The notes under the pieces were generated by a model. That model searched no databases. It was not told the DNA's origin and saw nothing but the letters and a program-made list of their open reading frames with translations. Positions 25,232 to 35,484 of a DNA stretch of 64,000 nt are shown one piece after another. The DNA lies in NCBI RefSeq assembly GCF_000577245.1, contig NZ_CBYO010000022.1, forward strand, positions 248,001-312,000. Direction: 5' to 3'. Made by a program: the position numbers and the translations under genes. Numbering within the stretch: the first letter of the stretch is position 1; the number at the start of each line of letters is the position of its first letter. The stretch is from Paucisalibacillus algeriensis. GTDB lineage: Bacteria; Bacillota; Bacilli; Bacillales; Amphibacillaceae.

Positions 25232-26617
25232 TTATTTAGGATGTGTCATTTCTCTAGGGTTTACATACTTATCAAATTCCTCAGTTGTTAATAGACCTAG
25301 TTCAACAGCAGTTTCCTTTAATGTTGAATTATCAGCAAATGCTTTTTTAGCAATCTTTGCAGCATTTTCATAACCAATATGTGGGTTTAAAGCTGTGACA
25401 AGCATTAAGGAATCATTTAAGTTCTTTTCAATTTGGTCAAGATTTGGTTCAATTCCTTGTGCACAGCGTTCATCAAAGGAAAGAATGCTGTCTGCAAGTA
25501 ACTCGCATGATTGTAAAAAGTTATATGCTATCACTGGTTTAAATACATTTAGTTCAAAGTTACCTTGACTTGCTGCAAAACCAATTGCAGCATCATTGCC
25601 CATTACTTGGGCAGCTACCATTGTTACTGCTTCACTTTGAGTTGGGTTAACTTTACCTGGCATGATTGAACTTCCAGGTTCATTTTCAGGGATTGTAATT
25701 TCACCAATTCCACAACGAGGCCCACTTGCTAACCAACGAACATCATTGGCAATCTTCATTAAGTCGGCTGCTAGTCCTTTTAATGCGCCATGAGCAAATA
25801 CCGTTTCATCATGACTTGTTAATGCATGGAACTTATTTGGTGAAGAAACGAAATCTTTACCTGTAAACTTACTAATTTCTACACAAACACGATCAGAGAA
25901 TTCGGGATGTGCATTTAATCCAGTACCTACAGCTGTTCCACCAATTGCTAGTTCCTTTAAGTAAGGTAAGCTAGATACTATCATGCTTTCCGATTTTTCT
26001 AGCATACGATGCCACCCACTAATTTCCTGTCCAAGTGTTAATGGTGTTGCATCTTGTAAATGAGTACGTCCTATTTTAACAATATCTTGGAAAGCATCCA
26101 TTTTTGTTTTAAACGTATTTTTTAATGTACGTAATGCAGGTAATAAAACATCTTCAATTTTAAGTACTTCTGCAACATGCATTGCTGTTGGATACGTATC
26201 ATTAGAGCTTTGTGATTTATTTACATCATCATTTGGATGAAGGACAAGGTCACTTCCTTGTTCTTTTAACCATTCATTTCCTACATAGGCAATTACTTCG
26301 TTAACGTTCATGTTAGACTGTGTACCGCTTCCGGTTTGCCAAACAACTAATGGGAAATGATCATCAATTGTTCCCTCAATAATTTGTTTAGCTGCATACT
26401 CAATAGCTTCGGCCTTTTTAGCATCCATAAGTCCCAAATCACTGTTTGCTTTCGCTGCACTCATCTTTAGAATTGCAAACGCTTTTATTATTTCAGTTGG
26501 CATTTTTTCAGTTCCGATTGGAAAGTTTTCCTTACTACGTTGTGTTTGCGCACCCCAGTACTTATCCGCTGGAACTTTTACTTCGCCAAGTGTATCATGT
26601 TCAATTCGAAAATCCAT
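25232..26617 (-). CDS. fumC: Class II fumarate hydratase
   Basis: Iron-independent fumarase of 461 residues interconverting fumarate and malate in the citric acid cycle. The superfamily signature [11 protein letters not shown] is at about 316-326. [12 protein letters not shown] (about 96-107) and the [13 protein letters not shown] catalytic loop (about 187-199) are intact. GGGGAGG precedes the ATG. Monocistronic and bounded by its own terminator. Confidence 0.97.
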   Translation of the reverse strand: MDFRIEHDTLGEVKVPADKYWGAQTQRSKENFPIGTEKMPTEIIKAFAILKMSAAKANSDLGLMDAKKAEAIEYAAKQIIEGTIDDHFPLVVWQTGSGTQSNMNVNEVIAYVGNEWLKEQGSDLVLHPNDDVNKSQSSNDTYPTAMHVAEVLKIEDVLLPALRTLKNTFKTKMDAFQDIVKIGRTHLQDATPLTLGQEISGWHRMLEKSESMIVSSLPYLKELAIGGTAVGTGLNAHPEFSDRVCVEISKFTGKDFVSSPNKFHALTSHDETVFAHGALKGLAADLMKIANDVRWLASGPRCGIGEITIPENEPGSSIMPGKVNPTQSEAVTMVAAQVMGNDAAIGFAASQGNFELNVFKPVIAYNFLQSCELLADSILSFDERCAQGIEPNLDQIEKNLNDSLMLVTALNPHIGYENAAKIAKKAFADNSTLKETAVELGLLTTEEFDKYVNPREMTHPK

Positions 26618-26824
26618 ATGTATTTCCTCCCCAATGTTGATGGTTATTTTAATCCTCTTCTATTGTATCAAATTTTTCTAAAATGAAAATCAAATTCACC
26701 CATCCCTCGGCAAAAAGTTACCATTTTCAAATGATATAGGTTAAATTCACAAAATTGTAATGCCATTTTTTTTGGTTTACCATTATACTAGTATGTATCA
26801 TCAGTTAGTTAGGAGGACTTTAAT

Positions 26825-27736
26825 ATGCCTAATATATGGACACATATGCTTTTTTGCGAAGATGTGGTAGACACGATTGGAATTTCAATGTCTATACCGA
26901 AGCATAGCTATATATTAAACTTAGGTGCTCAAGGTCCGGATCCATTTTTCTACTTTAATTTTTGGCCATGGATCGAAGATGGTCCCGTTAATCATATCGG
27001 AAACTTACTCCACAATGAAAAATGTGGTGAATTTCTAATGGACTTAATCGACGAAGTTAAAGATCAATCGAATGAAATGAAATCATATGTTTTCGGCTTT
27101 GTAACACACCACATCCTAGATCGTAATACACATCCATATATTCATTACCGTGCAGGCTATGAAGGTAATAAGCATTCAAAATTAGAAATTATTATTGATA
27201 CGTTGATGATGGAACGATATAAAAACCTCAAAACTTGGAAAACACCGGTTTATAAGGAAATTCATCTCAATCGAAGAATAAAGCATGAAATTGCTGGTTT
27301 ACTATATAGAACTATCAAAAAACATTTTCCAGTTGTTGAACAGAACTCACCCAAAAATATTATAAAAGCATTTAATGACATGAAACTAGCACTAAAACTA
27401 TTAGCAGACCCAAATGGATGGAAGAATAAATTGCTTCGTTCTACGGTGTCTTCTTTTTCACATCAACCAATTGTTGACCATACCGATTTTCTTAATATGG
27501 AACGCACAACCTGGTACCACTCAGCAACTAGAGAGCCTAGCACAAAAAGCTTTATCGATTTATACGAACAAGCGAGAATCGAAAGTATAGACATCATGAA
27601 AAAAGTGCTGGAATACTGGAGTAAGGATGAATCTAATCGAGAAGATTTAGTGAAGGTGCTTGGAGAAATTTCCTATGATACGGGATTGCCGCTCCAATTG
27701 AAAAAGCAAAATCGATACAGTGATCCAATTATATAA
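26825..27736 (+). CDS. Zinc-dependent phospholipase C-like protein
   Basis: 303-residue protein of the zinc-dependent PLC family. The N-terminal metal residues lie in IWTHMLFCEDV; further His/Asp ligands are in GAQGPDPFFY, VTHHILDRNTHPYIHYR and HSKLEIIIDTLM (about 30-130). No signal peptide is seen, so unlike secreted PLC it is probably cytoplasmic. The C-terminal half (about 150-303) has no recognisable motif. Substrate unknown. AGGAGG precedes the ATG. Confidence 0.8.
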   Translation: MPNIWTHMLFCEDVVDTIGISMSIPKHSYILNLGAQGPDPFFYFNFWPWIEDGPVNHIGNLLHNEKCGEFLMDLIDEVKDQSNEMKSYVFGFVTHHILDRNTHPYIHYRAGYEGNKHSKLEIIIDTLMMERYKNLKTWKTPVYKEIHLNRRIKHEIAGLLYRTIKKHFPVVEQNSPKNIIKAFNDMKLALKLLADPNGWKNKLLRSTVSSFSHQPIVDHTDFLNMERTTWYHSATREPSTKSFIDLYEQARIESIDIMKKVLEYWSKDESNREDLVKVLGEISYDTGLPLQLKKQNRYSDPII

Positions 27737-27742
27737 AAATGC

Positions 27743-27771
27743 AAAAAGCTTAGTATTGTACTAAGCTTTTT
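27743..27771 (+). terminator. Terminator after the phospholipase-like gene
   Basis: AAAAAGCTTAGTA and TACTAAGCTTTTT form a 13-bp stem with a 3-base loop; both strands could use it. Confidence 0.88.
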
Positions 27772-27805
27772 CATACATCTCTCCTATAATCTATATAACG
27801 CATTT

Positions 27806-27955
27806 TCAGTTGATATGAACCGTAATTCCTTCCTTCAATTCCCCTTGTGCAATCTCCTCAGAACTTTCTAAAGGAGTATTCAACCTTAAAGAAAGATAAA
27901 CCCCAATAAGAAAAATAATGATAATTGCTAAAATAAGCCATTTTTTATCTAACAA
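27806..27955 (-). CDS. Small single-pass membrane protein, unknown
   Basis: About 49 residues from a TTG at 27955, four bases after AGGGGTGGG: a short basic head, one hydrophobic helix (WLILAIIIIFLIGVYLSL), then an acidic tail with LESSEEIAQGELKEGITVHIN. A longer frame to 28003 has no ribosome-binding site. I do not recognise a family. It lies 78 bases after the kinase-like gene and may share its transcript. Confidence 0.45.
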   Translation of the reverse strand: MLDKKWLILAIIIIFLIGVYLSLRLNTPLESSEEIAQGELKEGITVHIN

Positions 27956-28033
27956 TATACCCACCCCTGCAATGAGTTTACTATTACTAAAAATAATATC
28001 CAATCTTTAAAAGATTTTTTCTTCATTGTAATT

Positions 28034-28597
28034 TTACAACCTTTCTGAAATAGTAATAATATCTTTTATTACAGTTTCCACTTCTAGACTGTCTTTAATT
28101 TTAAATAAATAATCGGCTTCACTTAAGTAAGGGCTCTTTACATCTTCTCTTGAGTCATCAGCATGTTGACGCACAAGAACCTGTTCAAAGTTTGTTGCGC
28201 CTCTAAAAATAGTTGTACTACGTTTACTTTGTCCAACCCTTGCTTGAAGAATATGATCAGGAATATCAAAATGTACAAGAATCCGCGTATACTCTTTAGC
28301 AGGAAATAATTCTTTCAACAGATAATTTCGATCATGAATACTTCGATTAGAATTGCAAATGATCAAATGAAAATCAGTATTTTCTTTTGTATAGTCAACA
28401 ATCAATTTTGATAACGCATGCTTTAGTGTATTCGGTCCTGTTTTAGGTTGTATCTTTTTATAATATGAATTGATGAATTCTGCATGATTATCTTGATCCA
28501 CTACGATCGAGTTGTCCAATTTCTTTTCTAGCTCTCGTGCAAATGTTGTTTTACCACTATGTGTTTTTCCAACGGTAATCACTATTAATCGTTTCAT
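28034..28597 (-). CDS. P-loop ATPase, kinase-like
   Basis: 187-residue protein with Walker A GKTHSGKTT (about 10-18), an Asp pair DQDNHAEF (about 34-41) where small kinases bind the acceptor, and an Arg-rich lid region around 120-135 (RVGQSKRSTTIFRG). It resembles AAA_33/zeta-toxin-like kinases, which phosphorylate small molecules or RNA ends. The substrate is unknown. AGGGGG precedes the ATG; a terminator separates it from the upstream MFS gene. Confidence 0.7.
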   Translation of the reverse strand: MKRLIVITVGKTHSGKTTFARELEKKLDNSIVVDQDNHAEFINSYYKKIQPKTGPNTLKHALSKLIVDYTKENTDFHLIICNSNRSIHDRNYLLKELFPAKEYTRILVHFDIPDHILQARVGQSKRSTTIFRGATNFEQVLVRQHADDSREDVKSPYLSEADYLFKIKDSLEVETVIKDIITISERL

Positions 28598-28617
28598 TCA
28601 ATGTACCCCCTGATATG

Positions 28618-28652
28618 TAAAACCGCACAGAAGTTGAGCTCTGTGCGGTAGT
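28618..28652 (-). terminator. Terminator after the UMF1-type transporter gene
   Basis: ACCGCACAGA and TCTGTGCGGT form a 10-bp stem followed by TTTTAC on the minus strand. Confidence 0.82.
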
Positions 28653-28674
28653 TTATCTGTATATTTTTATCGGT

Positions 28675-29946
28675 TTATGCGGTATGGTTCTTTGCGGCCT
28701 CCACACCTTTTTGTACGTTAACAAAGCTTAATATGATAATTCCAGCAATAAAGAAGAAAATTAAGGATAGAATTCCGTATCTACTGTTCCCTGTCAATTG
28801 CCCAACAAAACCAAATAAGAATGGTCCAAATACTGCCGAGAATTTGGATGATATTCCATAGAAACCATAAAATTCACCTTTTTTATTTGCTGGAACCATT
28901 CTTCCATAAATGGATCTACTTAATGCTTGGGCACCACCTTGCACAAATCCAACTATTGTGGCTAATAGATAGAAATGTAGTGCAGAATTCATAAAATACC
29001 CTAGTATAACGATACCTAAGTAGACAAACAATGTAATCATCAATGCTTTTTTCGGAGTAATCTTTCCTGCTAACCAACCAAAGAAGAAGGTAGAAGGAAT
29101 CCCAACAAATTGAGTGATTAAGAGAGCCACAATTAAATCATTCTGACCAATACCTATCTCTGTACCATATATGGTCGCCATCCGAATAATGGTAGAAATA
29201 CCATCATTAAATAACCAAAACGCAAATAGGAAAAGAAGTAATTGTTTAAACTGTTTAATTTCTCTAAAGGTATTCCCAATCCTAGAGAAACCAATTGCAA
29301 TATAGGCTTTATCGCGTTTAACTGGCTCTTTTTTCTCATCATGGATGTTTTTCAATAATGGAATAGAGAAGATAAGCCACCAAATACCAACCATTGCAAA
29401 GGATACTTTCATTGCCCCGATCACATCTAAGCCAAACATTGCAGGCTTTAGAATCATCACTACGTTAATTAATAGCAAAATACCTCCACCGACATAACCA
29501 AGAGCAAACCCTTTTGATGATACTTTGTCAATATCATCCTCATCTGCAATCTCTGGTAAAAATGCGTCATAGAAGATATTAGCTCCAGAAAAACCGATTG
29601 AACCAACTATAAATAATAGTGCAACAAAAATATAATCTCCTTCTCCTGTAAACGCTAGCGAGACACTAGCAATCATCCCCATAAATGCGAAGAAGCGAAG
29701 AAACTTTTTCTTTGCAGCTGAGAAATCGGCAATTGCTCCTAGTATTGGTGCCAAAATAGCAACTATTAGAACTGCAATAGAGTTCGCATAGCCCCAGTAA
29801 CTTGTTGCTAAACCATCATCTATATTGTTAGCAGCAACACTTGAATAGAAGATTGGAAGAATCGCTGCTAACATCGTTGTTGCAAAGGCTGAATTCCCAA
29901 AATCATAGAGAGCCCAGCTCAGTTGTGTTTTCTTATCCTTTTTCAA
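28675..29946 (-). CDS. MFS transporter, UMF1/Atg22-like
   Basis: Integral membrane protein of about 423 residues with roughly 12 helices. The N-terminus (LSWALYDFGNSAFATTMLAAILPIFY, here split by a short loop) is the hallmark of UMF1-type major facilitators related to vacuolar amino-acid effluxer Atg22. I prefer the TTG at 29946, nine bases after GGGGAG, over one two codons upstream. Transport substrate in bacteria is not established. Confidence 0.85.
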   Translation of the reverse strand: MKKDKKTQLSWALYDFGNSAFATTMLAAILPIFYSSVAANNIDDGLATSYWGYANSIAVLIVAILAPILGAIADFSAAKKKFLRFFAFMGMIASVSLAFTGEGDYIFVALLFIVGSIGFSGANIFYDAFLPEIADEDDIDKVSSKGFALGYVGGGILLLINVVMILKPAMFGLDVIGAMKVSFAMVGIWWLIFSIPLLKNIHDEKKEPVKRDKAYIAIGFSRIGNTFREIKQFKQLLLFLFAFWLFNDGISTIIRMATIYGTEIGIGQNDLIVALLITQFVGIPSTFFFGWLAGKITPKKALMITLFVYLGIVILGYFMNSALHFYLLATIVGFVQGGAQALSRSIYGRMVPANKKGEFYGFYGISSKFSAVFGPFLFGFVGQLTGNSRYGILSLIFFFIAGIIILSFVNVQKGVEAAKNHTA

Positions 29947-30018
29947 ATACAAACACTCCCCTCATCTTTAGCATAGCAAATTGAATCGATTGACTTTGTA
30001 AATTATTCGTAAATATTC

Positions 30019-31479
30019 TTATGCGTTCTCTAAAGATACAGCCGCTTCATTAGACATTTCGATAGCATGGACTAAAATGGTCATACGGTTTACCTGCTCA
30101 TCAACCATTGCTTCTAATTCTTCAATCGTTGCAGTTGTTTCTTCAATAATAGAGGCTAGGTAATCAACTGATTGCTCTATATTTCCAGATGAACCTTTAA
30201 TTTCATTAGCTTGTTTATTTAAATATTGTAAGTACTTAATAAAACTTTGTAATTGTAATGTGATTGTCTCGAAATTCTCCTTTGATGCCATTGTATGCTC
30301 CGTACTGATTGATAATTTCTCTTTATTATCATTTACTTCCATTTGAGTGCTTTTTGCATCATGCTCAATCATTTCAAGGTTTTCACGCATTTGTTTTGCA
30401 GTTATTTGTGATACCTCTGCTAGTTTTCGAATCTCTGCTGCAACAACAGAAAATCCTTTCCCATATTCCCCTGCTCTCGCCGCTTCAATACTAGCATTCA
30501 ATGCTAGTAGATTTGTTTGTTCCGCAATATCTTGGATTTTCTCCGTATTAGAATTATTTTCATCAATTCGTTGAACCAAATTTTCCATGTTTAGTGTTAA
30601 TTGGTCAAAAGATGCTTGGAAATCATTAATCGTCTCAGCCAATGTTTCCATGGAGACCTTCCCATTAGTTGATAAGTCAATTAACTTCTCACCATCAGCA
30701 ACACTGTTAGAGAAAGATACAATCATTTTTTCCAATGCCTGATTAGTAGAAATAGTGGCTTCTGAAATTTCAGATGCAGTCTCTGCCTGTTTTTGACTTG
30801 CTCTAGCAATTTCCTGAAAACCTTCTAGCATTTCCTTCATTTGTTGCTGATTCAAGGTACTGTCTTGTTCGATAATATTCATTTGTTTTCGCACTTCTAT
30901 AGCTCCAGCTTGTACGACTTTTGATCTCTTTAATTCACTTTGAGACCTTTCCTCAATCTCTGTAAGACTTTGTTGCATGGTGGAGATAAATCCTCTTGAA
31001 ACGCGAATTTGAATAAATAACACGAGAAAAATTAATATAAAAAATACGAGTGTTATAGCTGCTGAACGGTTATCAAATCCAACAATATCCCCTTTTATTG
31101 CGATAAAGAATCCCAATAATGATATCCCTATAACCGCACCAGTCGACAAGACAGCCTTTGAAAGCGAAACAGCTGCTACAGCTAATAAAAAGAAAGTAAA
31201 TAACATATTGGTGACATAGTCAGAACTCAACATGATAATAAGGGATACGCCAGCTAAGCAAGCGATAGCCAAATAAGGAACTACATGACTATAGATTCCT
31301 TTGTAACTGAAAAGTGCCATCAATCCTACACAAAAGACCCCACCAAACCCAATTGCTAACATATTCTCAATTGGTGCACCAACCACAATCTCAGCACCTA
31401 AACCAAGTAACATGGCAAATAATAATATATAAATTAGGATTCGATTTTGTCCTTTTAAAATTACCTCGTCTATTTTCAT
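30019..31479 (-). CDS. Methyl-accepting chemotaxis protein
   Basis: 486-residue chemoreceptor-type protein. The first 165 residues form about five or six membrane helices with little extracytoplasmic loop, so it lacks a typical periplasmic sensor domain. The cytoplasmic hairpin tip [19 protein letters not shown] (about 318-336) and the [14 protein letters not shown] run are canonical. Helix packing of this type points to sensing in the membrane or the cytoplasm, such as energy or lipid state. No flagellar or che genes are nearby. Confidence 0.92.
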   Translation of the reverse strand: MKIDEVILKGQNRILIYILLFAMLLGLGAEIVVGAPIENMLAIGFGGVFCVGLMALFSYKGIYSHVVPYLAIACLAGVSLIIMLSSDYVTNMLFTFFLLAVAAVSLSKAVLSTGAVIGISLLGFFIAIKGDIVGFDNRSAAITLVFFILIFLVLFIQIRVSRGFISTMQQSLTEIEERSQSELKRSKVVQAGAIEVRKQMNIIEQDSTLNQQQMKEMLEGFQEIARASQKQAETASEISEATISTNQALEKMIVSFSNSVADGEKLIDLSTNGKVSMETLAETINDFQASFDQLTLNMENLVQRIDENNSNTEKIQDIAEQTNLLALNASIEAARAGEYGKGFSVVAAEIRKLAEVSQITAKQMRENLEMIEHDAKSTQMEVNDNKEKLSISTEHTMASKENFETITLQLQSFIKYLQYLNKQANEIKGSSGNIEQSVDYLASIIEETTATIEELEAMVDEQVNRMTILVHAIEMSNEAAVSLENA

Positions 31480-31520
31480 AAGATCCCCCTATGGTTCTTT
31501 ATTCGGTAATTACATACATG

Positions 31521-31551
31521 AAAATAGCCTTACCAAACATAGGTAAGGCTA
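31521..31551 (-). terminator. Terminator after the IDEAL-domain gene
   Basis: TAGCCTTACC and GGTAAGGCTA form a 10-bp stem with a 7-base loop and a TTTT tail on the minus strand, upstream of the chemoreceptor gene. Confidence 0.8.
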
Positions 31552-31569
31552 AATGAAGATTGCGTACGA

Positions 31570-31803
31570 TTATTCCCAAATATATTGTAAATATTCTTCG
31601 CGAATACTTGCAAATTCTTCTTTATTTCCCTTTTGAATGGACCGATTTATTTTTTCTTCTAACATCTTTTTATTCCAATTAAAGCATATCTCATCAAGTA
31701 TTAGCCGTGAAGTTAATCGAATTTCAAAGGATATTTCTCTTCTAGCGTTTAGGACCTTTCCATCATACGGACAAAAGCGGTAAGTTACCTGTTCCTTTTT
31801 CAT
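31570..31803 (-). CDS. Small IDEAL-domain-like protein
   Basis: 77-residue protein. The segment LILDEICFNWNKKMLEEKINRSIQKGNKEEFASIREEY matches the pattern of the IDEAL domain (an I/L-DE-x-L start, a short basic helix, then D/K-x-G-NKEEF), which is found alone or at the end of Bacillus proteins such as YpiB. The head has CPYDGKVL. ATG 31803 lies nine bases after AAGGGG. Function unknown; the domain is thought to mediate protein contacts. Confidence 0.6.
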   Translation of the reverse strand: MKKEQVTYRFCPYDGKVLNARREISFEIRLTSRLILDEICFNWNKKMLEEKINRSIQKGNKEEFASIREEYLQYIWE

Positions 31804-32032
31804 TGGGATACGCCCCTTCTGCTCCTTTATTACTATTATCCTAAATTTTGCGAATAATTGCAATGAAAATTTCTGGGAATTTAATACTTAGAACTTGGTC
31901 ATATTTATTGGGCTTAGGAAACATACTTATAACATGTCAATTGATATTCGTCTGCGCTTCTCTTTTTCTCTAGACCCACCCTAACTCGCTTTGATATAGT
32001 ATTGAAGTTACCCGAAAACTGGAGGCATTAAA

Positions 32033-32905
32033 ATGGATCAAATAAATGATATGAAACGTGGAGAAAAAGGTGCTTGGATAAGCATTTTTGCTTACCTTTT
32101 TCTTGCAGGTTCTAAGCTAACAATCGCATACATAGGAACATCGGATGCGTTATGGGCAGACGGGTTAAATAACTCCACCGACGTTGTTGCGTCTATCGCA
32201 ATTTTAGTCGGACTTCGTATCTCCCAAAAACCCCCGGATCAGAATCACCGTTATGGACATTACCGAGCAGAAACAATTGCTTCTTTACTAGCTGCATTTA
32301 TAATGGTTGCTGTTGGTTTACAGGTCCTGTTTTCAACGATAACTAAAATGTTTGAAGAAAATATAGCAAGACCAGATATGATCACAGCTTGGACGGCTCT
32401 TGGTGCAGCACTGATCATGTACGTCGTACACCGCTATAATCTTTCTTTGTCACGTAAAATAAATAGTAGTGCCTTGTATGCTGCTTCACAAGATAATCGT
32501 TCAGATGCCTTAGTGAGTATAGGGGCGTTTGTCGGTATTATTGGTGCACAATTTGGAGTATACTGGTTAGACCCATTAGCTGGCTTTATTGTTGGTGTCA
32601 TTATTTGTAAGACGGCTTGGGACATTTTTAAGGATTCAACCCTTATGTTAACGGATGGATTTGATGAAGATCGTCTTAAGAAAATAAAAGAAGAAATCTC
32701 TAGATTTCCTGAAGTAAAGCTAGTAGAAGATATAAAAGGCCGTGCCCTTGGAAACCAATCAGTACTGGACGTTACGATTAAAGTGAATCCAGAACTTAAT
32801 GTTAGGCAAAGCCACGATATCACTGTCCATATTGAGGAAGAATTAGCTGAAAAGCATGGGATATTGTATACACATATTCATATTGAACCATATAATGAGA
32901 AATAA
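32033..32905 (+). CDS. Cation diffusion facilitator efflux protein
   Basis: 290-residue CDF exporter with six helices (about 15-205) and a C-terminal cytoplasmic domain. Metal site A residues are in LWADGLNNSTDVVAS (about 41-55) and QDNRSDALVS (about 151-160). The tail HIEEELAEKHGILYTHIHIEP carries the dimer-domain metal site. Length matches the B. subtilis manganese exporters MneS and MneP; Mn, Zn or Fe as the substrate cannot be decided here. GGAGG precedes the ATG. Confidence 0.9.
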   Translation: MDQINDMKRGEKGAWISIFAYLFLAGSKLTIAYIGTSDALWADGLNNSTDVVASIAILVGLRISQKPPDQNHRYGHYRAETIASLLAAFIMVAVGLQVLFSTITKMFEENIARPDMITAWTALGAALIMYVVHRYNLSLSRKINSSALYAASQDNRSDALVSIGAFVGIIGAQFGVYWLDPLAGFIVGVIICKTAWDIFKDSTLMLTDGFDEDRLKKIKEEISRFPEVKLVEDIKGRALGNQSVLDVTIKVNPELNVRQSHDITVHIEEELAEKHGILYTHIHIEPYNEK

Positions 32906-33041
32906 TTCATTAATAGGGGATTCCCCTATTAATAAGAGGAGAATCTCCCTTTTAACGTTAGTTAGTCCATATTTCTTGGCTTAAAAAATAAGAAATCAGA
33001 AAACAAATAATTAGGTGACGACCGTTATAATACATTCAATT

Positions 33042-33073
33042 AAGGAGACAGTCATCAAGTGACTGTCTCCTTT
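33042..33073. terminator. Bidirectional terminator between the CDF gene and azlD
   Basis: AAGGAGACAGTCA and TGACTGTCTCCTT form a 13-bp stem with a 5-base loop. It lies between convergent genes; another 11-bp hairpin (32909-32933) sits just past the CDF stop. Confidence 0.85.
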
Positions 33074-33075
33074 CA

Positions 33076-33375
33076 TTATAAAGTAGTTAATATGAAGACC
33101 GAAAGAATAGCTCCAATCACGACAAAAATGACATTTAAACCTACATAAGCAAGTACAACCGCAACAAGTCCTCCAATTAACCCGATATGTGGTTTGTCAG
33201 CATTGACCGACAAGACCCCAGGAAAAATTAGTGCTCCTAACGCTGCATACGGAATCGCATTAAGCCAACGATTTACCCAATCCTTAAATTGTAATTTGTC
33301 CACAATAAAAGCAGGAAATACTCTTGGGAGCATCGTCACGACAGACATTCCAATAATTATTAACAGAATCATCAT
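33076..33375 (-). CDS. azlD: AzlD-family branched-chain amino-acid export subunit
   Basis: 99-residue membrane protein with four helices, pairing with AzlC to export branched-chain amino acids or analogues. The conserved LPRVFPAFIVDK and LNAIPYAALGALIFPG stretches are visible. ATG 33375 overlaps the azlC TGA by four bases (ATGA), and GGAGG inside azlC serves as the ribosome-binding site. Family-level assignment is firm; the exported compound is inferred. Confidence 0.85.
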   Translation of the reverse strand: MMILLIIIGMSVVTMLPRVFPAFIVDKLQFKDWVNRWLNAIPYAALGALIFPGVLSVNADKPHIGLIGGLVAVVLAYVGLNVIFVVIGAILSVFILTTL

Positions 33376-34100
33376 GTGTGCTCCTCCTTCAATAAATATA
33401 CTCCACTTAACCCTCCGAGAACTGTACCAGCAACGATTGCCCATCCACTACTCATAAATTGCAGGCAAATAACGTTTATTAACATTGCTATAATGGCAAT
33501 GAATCCAACTCGTAACTCTTTCTTCACAGATGGAACTAATAAACCAATAAACATAGCATATAGCGCAATTCCCATACTTTGACTCAAGGTTTCCGGAATA
33601 ACTTCTCCTAGCACTCCACCTAAAAATGAGCCAATTACCCAGGAGAGATAAGCTGTTATTGTAAGAGCACCATAAAAAAGAAACCCTTTTTCTTCTTTCG
33701 CTTCTTCCGTATGTAAGGATGAAACGGCAAATGTTTCATCTGTCAACCCTAAGGAAAGTGGTAACTTCCATTTCAAATCAACCGTTCGCAATCGATTCAT
33801 AAAGGATAGACTCATAACAAAATGGCGGAAGTTTAACACAAAGGTTGCAATAATAATTTCGACCGCTCCAGCACCCAGTGCAATCATATTCGCACCCATG
33901 AATTGACTTGCTCCAGCAAAAACAAGCACACTCATTAACGTAAGCTCCGTAAGTGATAAACCAGCTTGCTTAGCTAGCACGCCATAGGTTATTGCAATTG
34001 GAATATATCCGAGCATGATTGGAAAACCAACCGCTAAACCACGTTTAACCATCAACATGGATGAGGAAATTGTCTTTTTATTTTCTCTGACAGTATCCAT
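33372..34100 (-). CDS. azlC: AzlC-family branched-chain amino-acid exporter
   Basis: About 242 residues with seven or eight helices. Family motifs GYIPIAITYGVLAKQAGLS-like (GYIPIAITYGVLAKQ) and FAGASQFMGANMI are present, followed by NFRHFVMSLS. I prefer ATG 34100, close behind AGAGGCAGAGG, over an ATG 36 bases upstream with no such site. Coupled to azlD. In B. subtilis the homologous pair gives 4-azaleucine resistance. Confidence 0.87.
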   Translation of the reverse strand: MDTVRENKKTISSSMLMVKRGLAVGFPIMLGYIPIAITYGVLAKQAGLSLTELTLMSVLVFAGASQFMGANMIALGAGAVEIIIATFVLNFRHFVMSLSFMNRLRTVDLKWKLPLSLGLTDETFAVSSLHTEEAKEEKGFLFYGALTITAYLSWVIGSFLGGVLGEVIPETLSQSMGIALYAMFIGLLVPSVKKELRVGFIAIIAMLINVICLQFMSSGWAIVAGTVLGGLSGVYLLKEEHT

Positions 34101-34269
34101 ATATGCCTCTGCCTCTCCCCCATTTAAATTTCCCATTATTATAACTGATTTTTGGAGTTGTGAGAATACAAGAGACTTATAATGTAAATTTTATTTCGTT
34201 ATTTCAGAAGCGATTCAGGACTACATTAGCCATCACCTATACTTTAGACTGAGATACATCAACTTCACG

Positions 34270-34308
34270 AATAAAAAAAGAATCTGCTCTTAAATACACA
34301 GATTCTAC
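34270..34308 (-). terminator. Terminator after the methionine aminopeptidase gene
   Basis: AGAATCTG and CAGATTCT flank a 12-base loop, with TTTTTTT downstream on the minus strand. Confidence 0.75.
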
Positions 34309-34315
34309 TTTTGAA

Positions 34316-35068
34316 TTATTTTTCCTGCTCCGTCAAAATAATGGGATCTCCATCCGTAATCACGATTGTATGTTCATACTGTGCAGAGCGGCCACCATCA
34401 ATCGTCCTTGCAGTCCAATCATTACTATCTACCTTACTACGCCAGTCCCCTTCATTCAACATGGGTTCAATGGTAATAACCATTCCTGGTTTTAAACGAA
34501 GGCCTTTATTCGGTAATCCAAAATGTGGGACATGTGGATCTTCATGAATCGTTGGTCCAATTCCATGGCCAGTAAAGTCACGTACCACAGAAAATCCTTC
34601 TCCCTCAGCATACGTCTGTATCGCATGGCCGATATCCCCAATACGATTTCCTGCTCTTGCTTGCTCGATTCCAACATACAGTGATTTCTTAGTAACTTCC
34701 ATAAGACGTATACCTTTGTCATCCACATTCCCTACGGCATAGGTCCAAGCTGAATCAGCTAAACCACCGTTAAGATTTACAACCATATCAATGGTAACTA
34801 TATCTCCGTCCTCTAGCTTTTCTTCGCGTGGGAAACCATGGCAAATTTCATCATTGATGGAAGCACAAGTTGCATATGGGAAGCCATTATATCCTTTCTG
34901 TTCTGGAGTTGCGCCATGTTTTTCTAAGAATCTATCGACAAAAGCGTCAATTTCCATTGTACTAATTCCGGGCTTTATCAGTTTTGCAATTTCTTTATGA
35001 ACTTCAACTAATAGGTCAGCAGCCTTTTGCATTTGCTCGATTTCACGCTTACTTTTTCTGGTAATCAT
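34316..35068 (-). CDS. map: Type I methionine aminopeptidase
   Basis: 250-residue metallopeptidase removing N-terminal Met. Metal ligands are visible in IDMVVNLNGGLADSAWTY (first Asp pair, about 98-112), DFTGHGIGPTIHEDPHVPH (His, about 168-186), ITIEPMLNEGD (Glu, about 203-213) and QYEHTIVIT (Glu, about 236). It lies outside the ribosomal-protein cluster, so it may be an extra copy rather than the housekeeping one. ATG 35068 follows AAAGGA. Confidence 0.93.
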   Translation of the reverse strand: MITRKSKREIEQMQKAADLLVEVHKEIAKLIKPGISTMEIDAFVDRFLEKHGATPEQKGYNGFPYATCASINDEICHGFPREEKLEDGDIVTIDMVVNLNGGLADSAWTYAVGNVDDKGIRLMEVTKKSLYVGIEQARAGNRIGDIGHAIQTYAEGEGFSVVRDFTGHGIGPTIHEDPHVPHFGLPNKGLRLKPGMVITIEPMLNEGDWRSKVDSNDWTARTIDGGRSAQYEHTIVITDGDPIILTEQEK

Positions 35069-35299
35069 ATAATCGTCCTTTCTATTTATCAGCATAACTG
35101 TTAGCTATAATATAGTATTTTCCATTTCCTAAGTGTACCACATTTTTTCTACACTTTCATTCAAGTAAATTACCCCTGTGAAATGCGTTCTTACAACTTT
35201 TTTCATAAAAATACCCAAAATCAACCTAGTCCACCTGTACATTCGCCCTGTCACCTAATGAATCCACACATACATTGTAACTAGAGGAGGTGGCAATTC

Positions 35300-35437
35300 A
35301 TGAGTAATGAAAATGGCTATGGAAAGGGCTTTGCATTAATAGTTGTGCTTTTTATCCTGTTAATCATAGTTGGTGCTAGTGGATATAACAATGGTGGTGG
35401 ATATGGTTACGGATACGGTGGGGGTTGGAATTATTAA
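35300..35437 (+). CDS. YjcZ-family sporulation mini-protein
   Basis: 45 residues: a short polar head ending GKG, one hydrophobic helix FALIVVLFILLIIVGASG, then a Gly/Tyr-rich tail ending GGGWNY. It matches the YjcZ family of tiny spore proteins. GAGGAGG precedes the ATG. A CATACATT near 35271 resembles the -10 box of the mother-cell sigma factors, which fits sporulation expression. Confidence 0.85.
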   Translation: MSNENGYGKGFALIVVLFILLIIVGASGYNNGGGYGYGYGGGWNY

Positions 35438-35484
35438 TTTCCAACATACTATAATATAACAAAATATTTCTAGGAGGTGATATA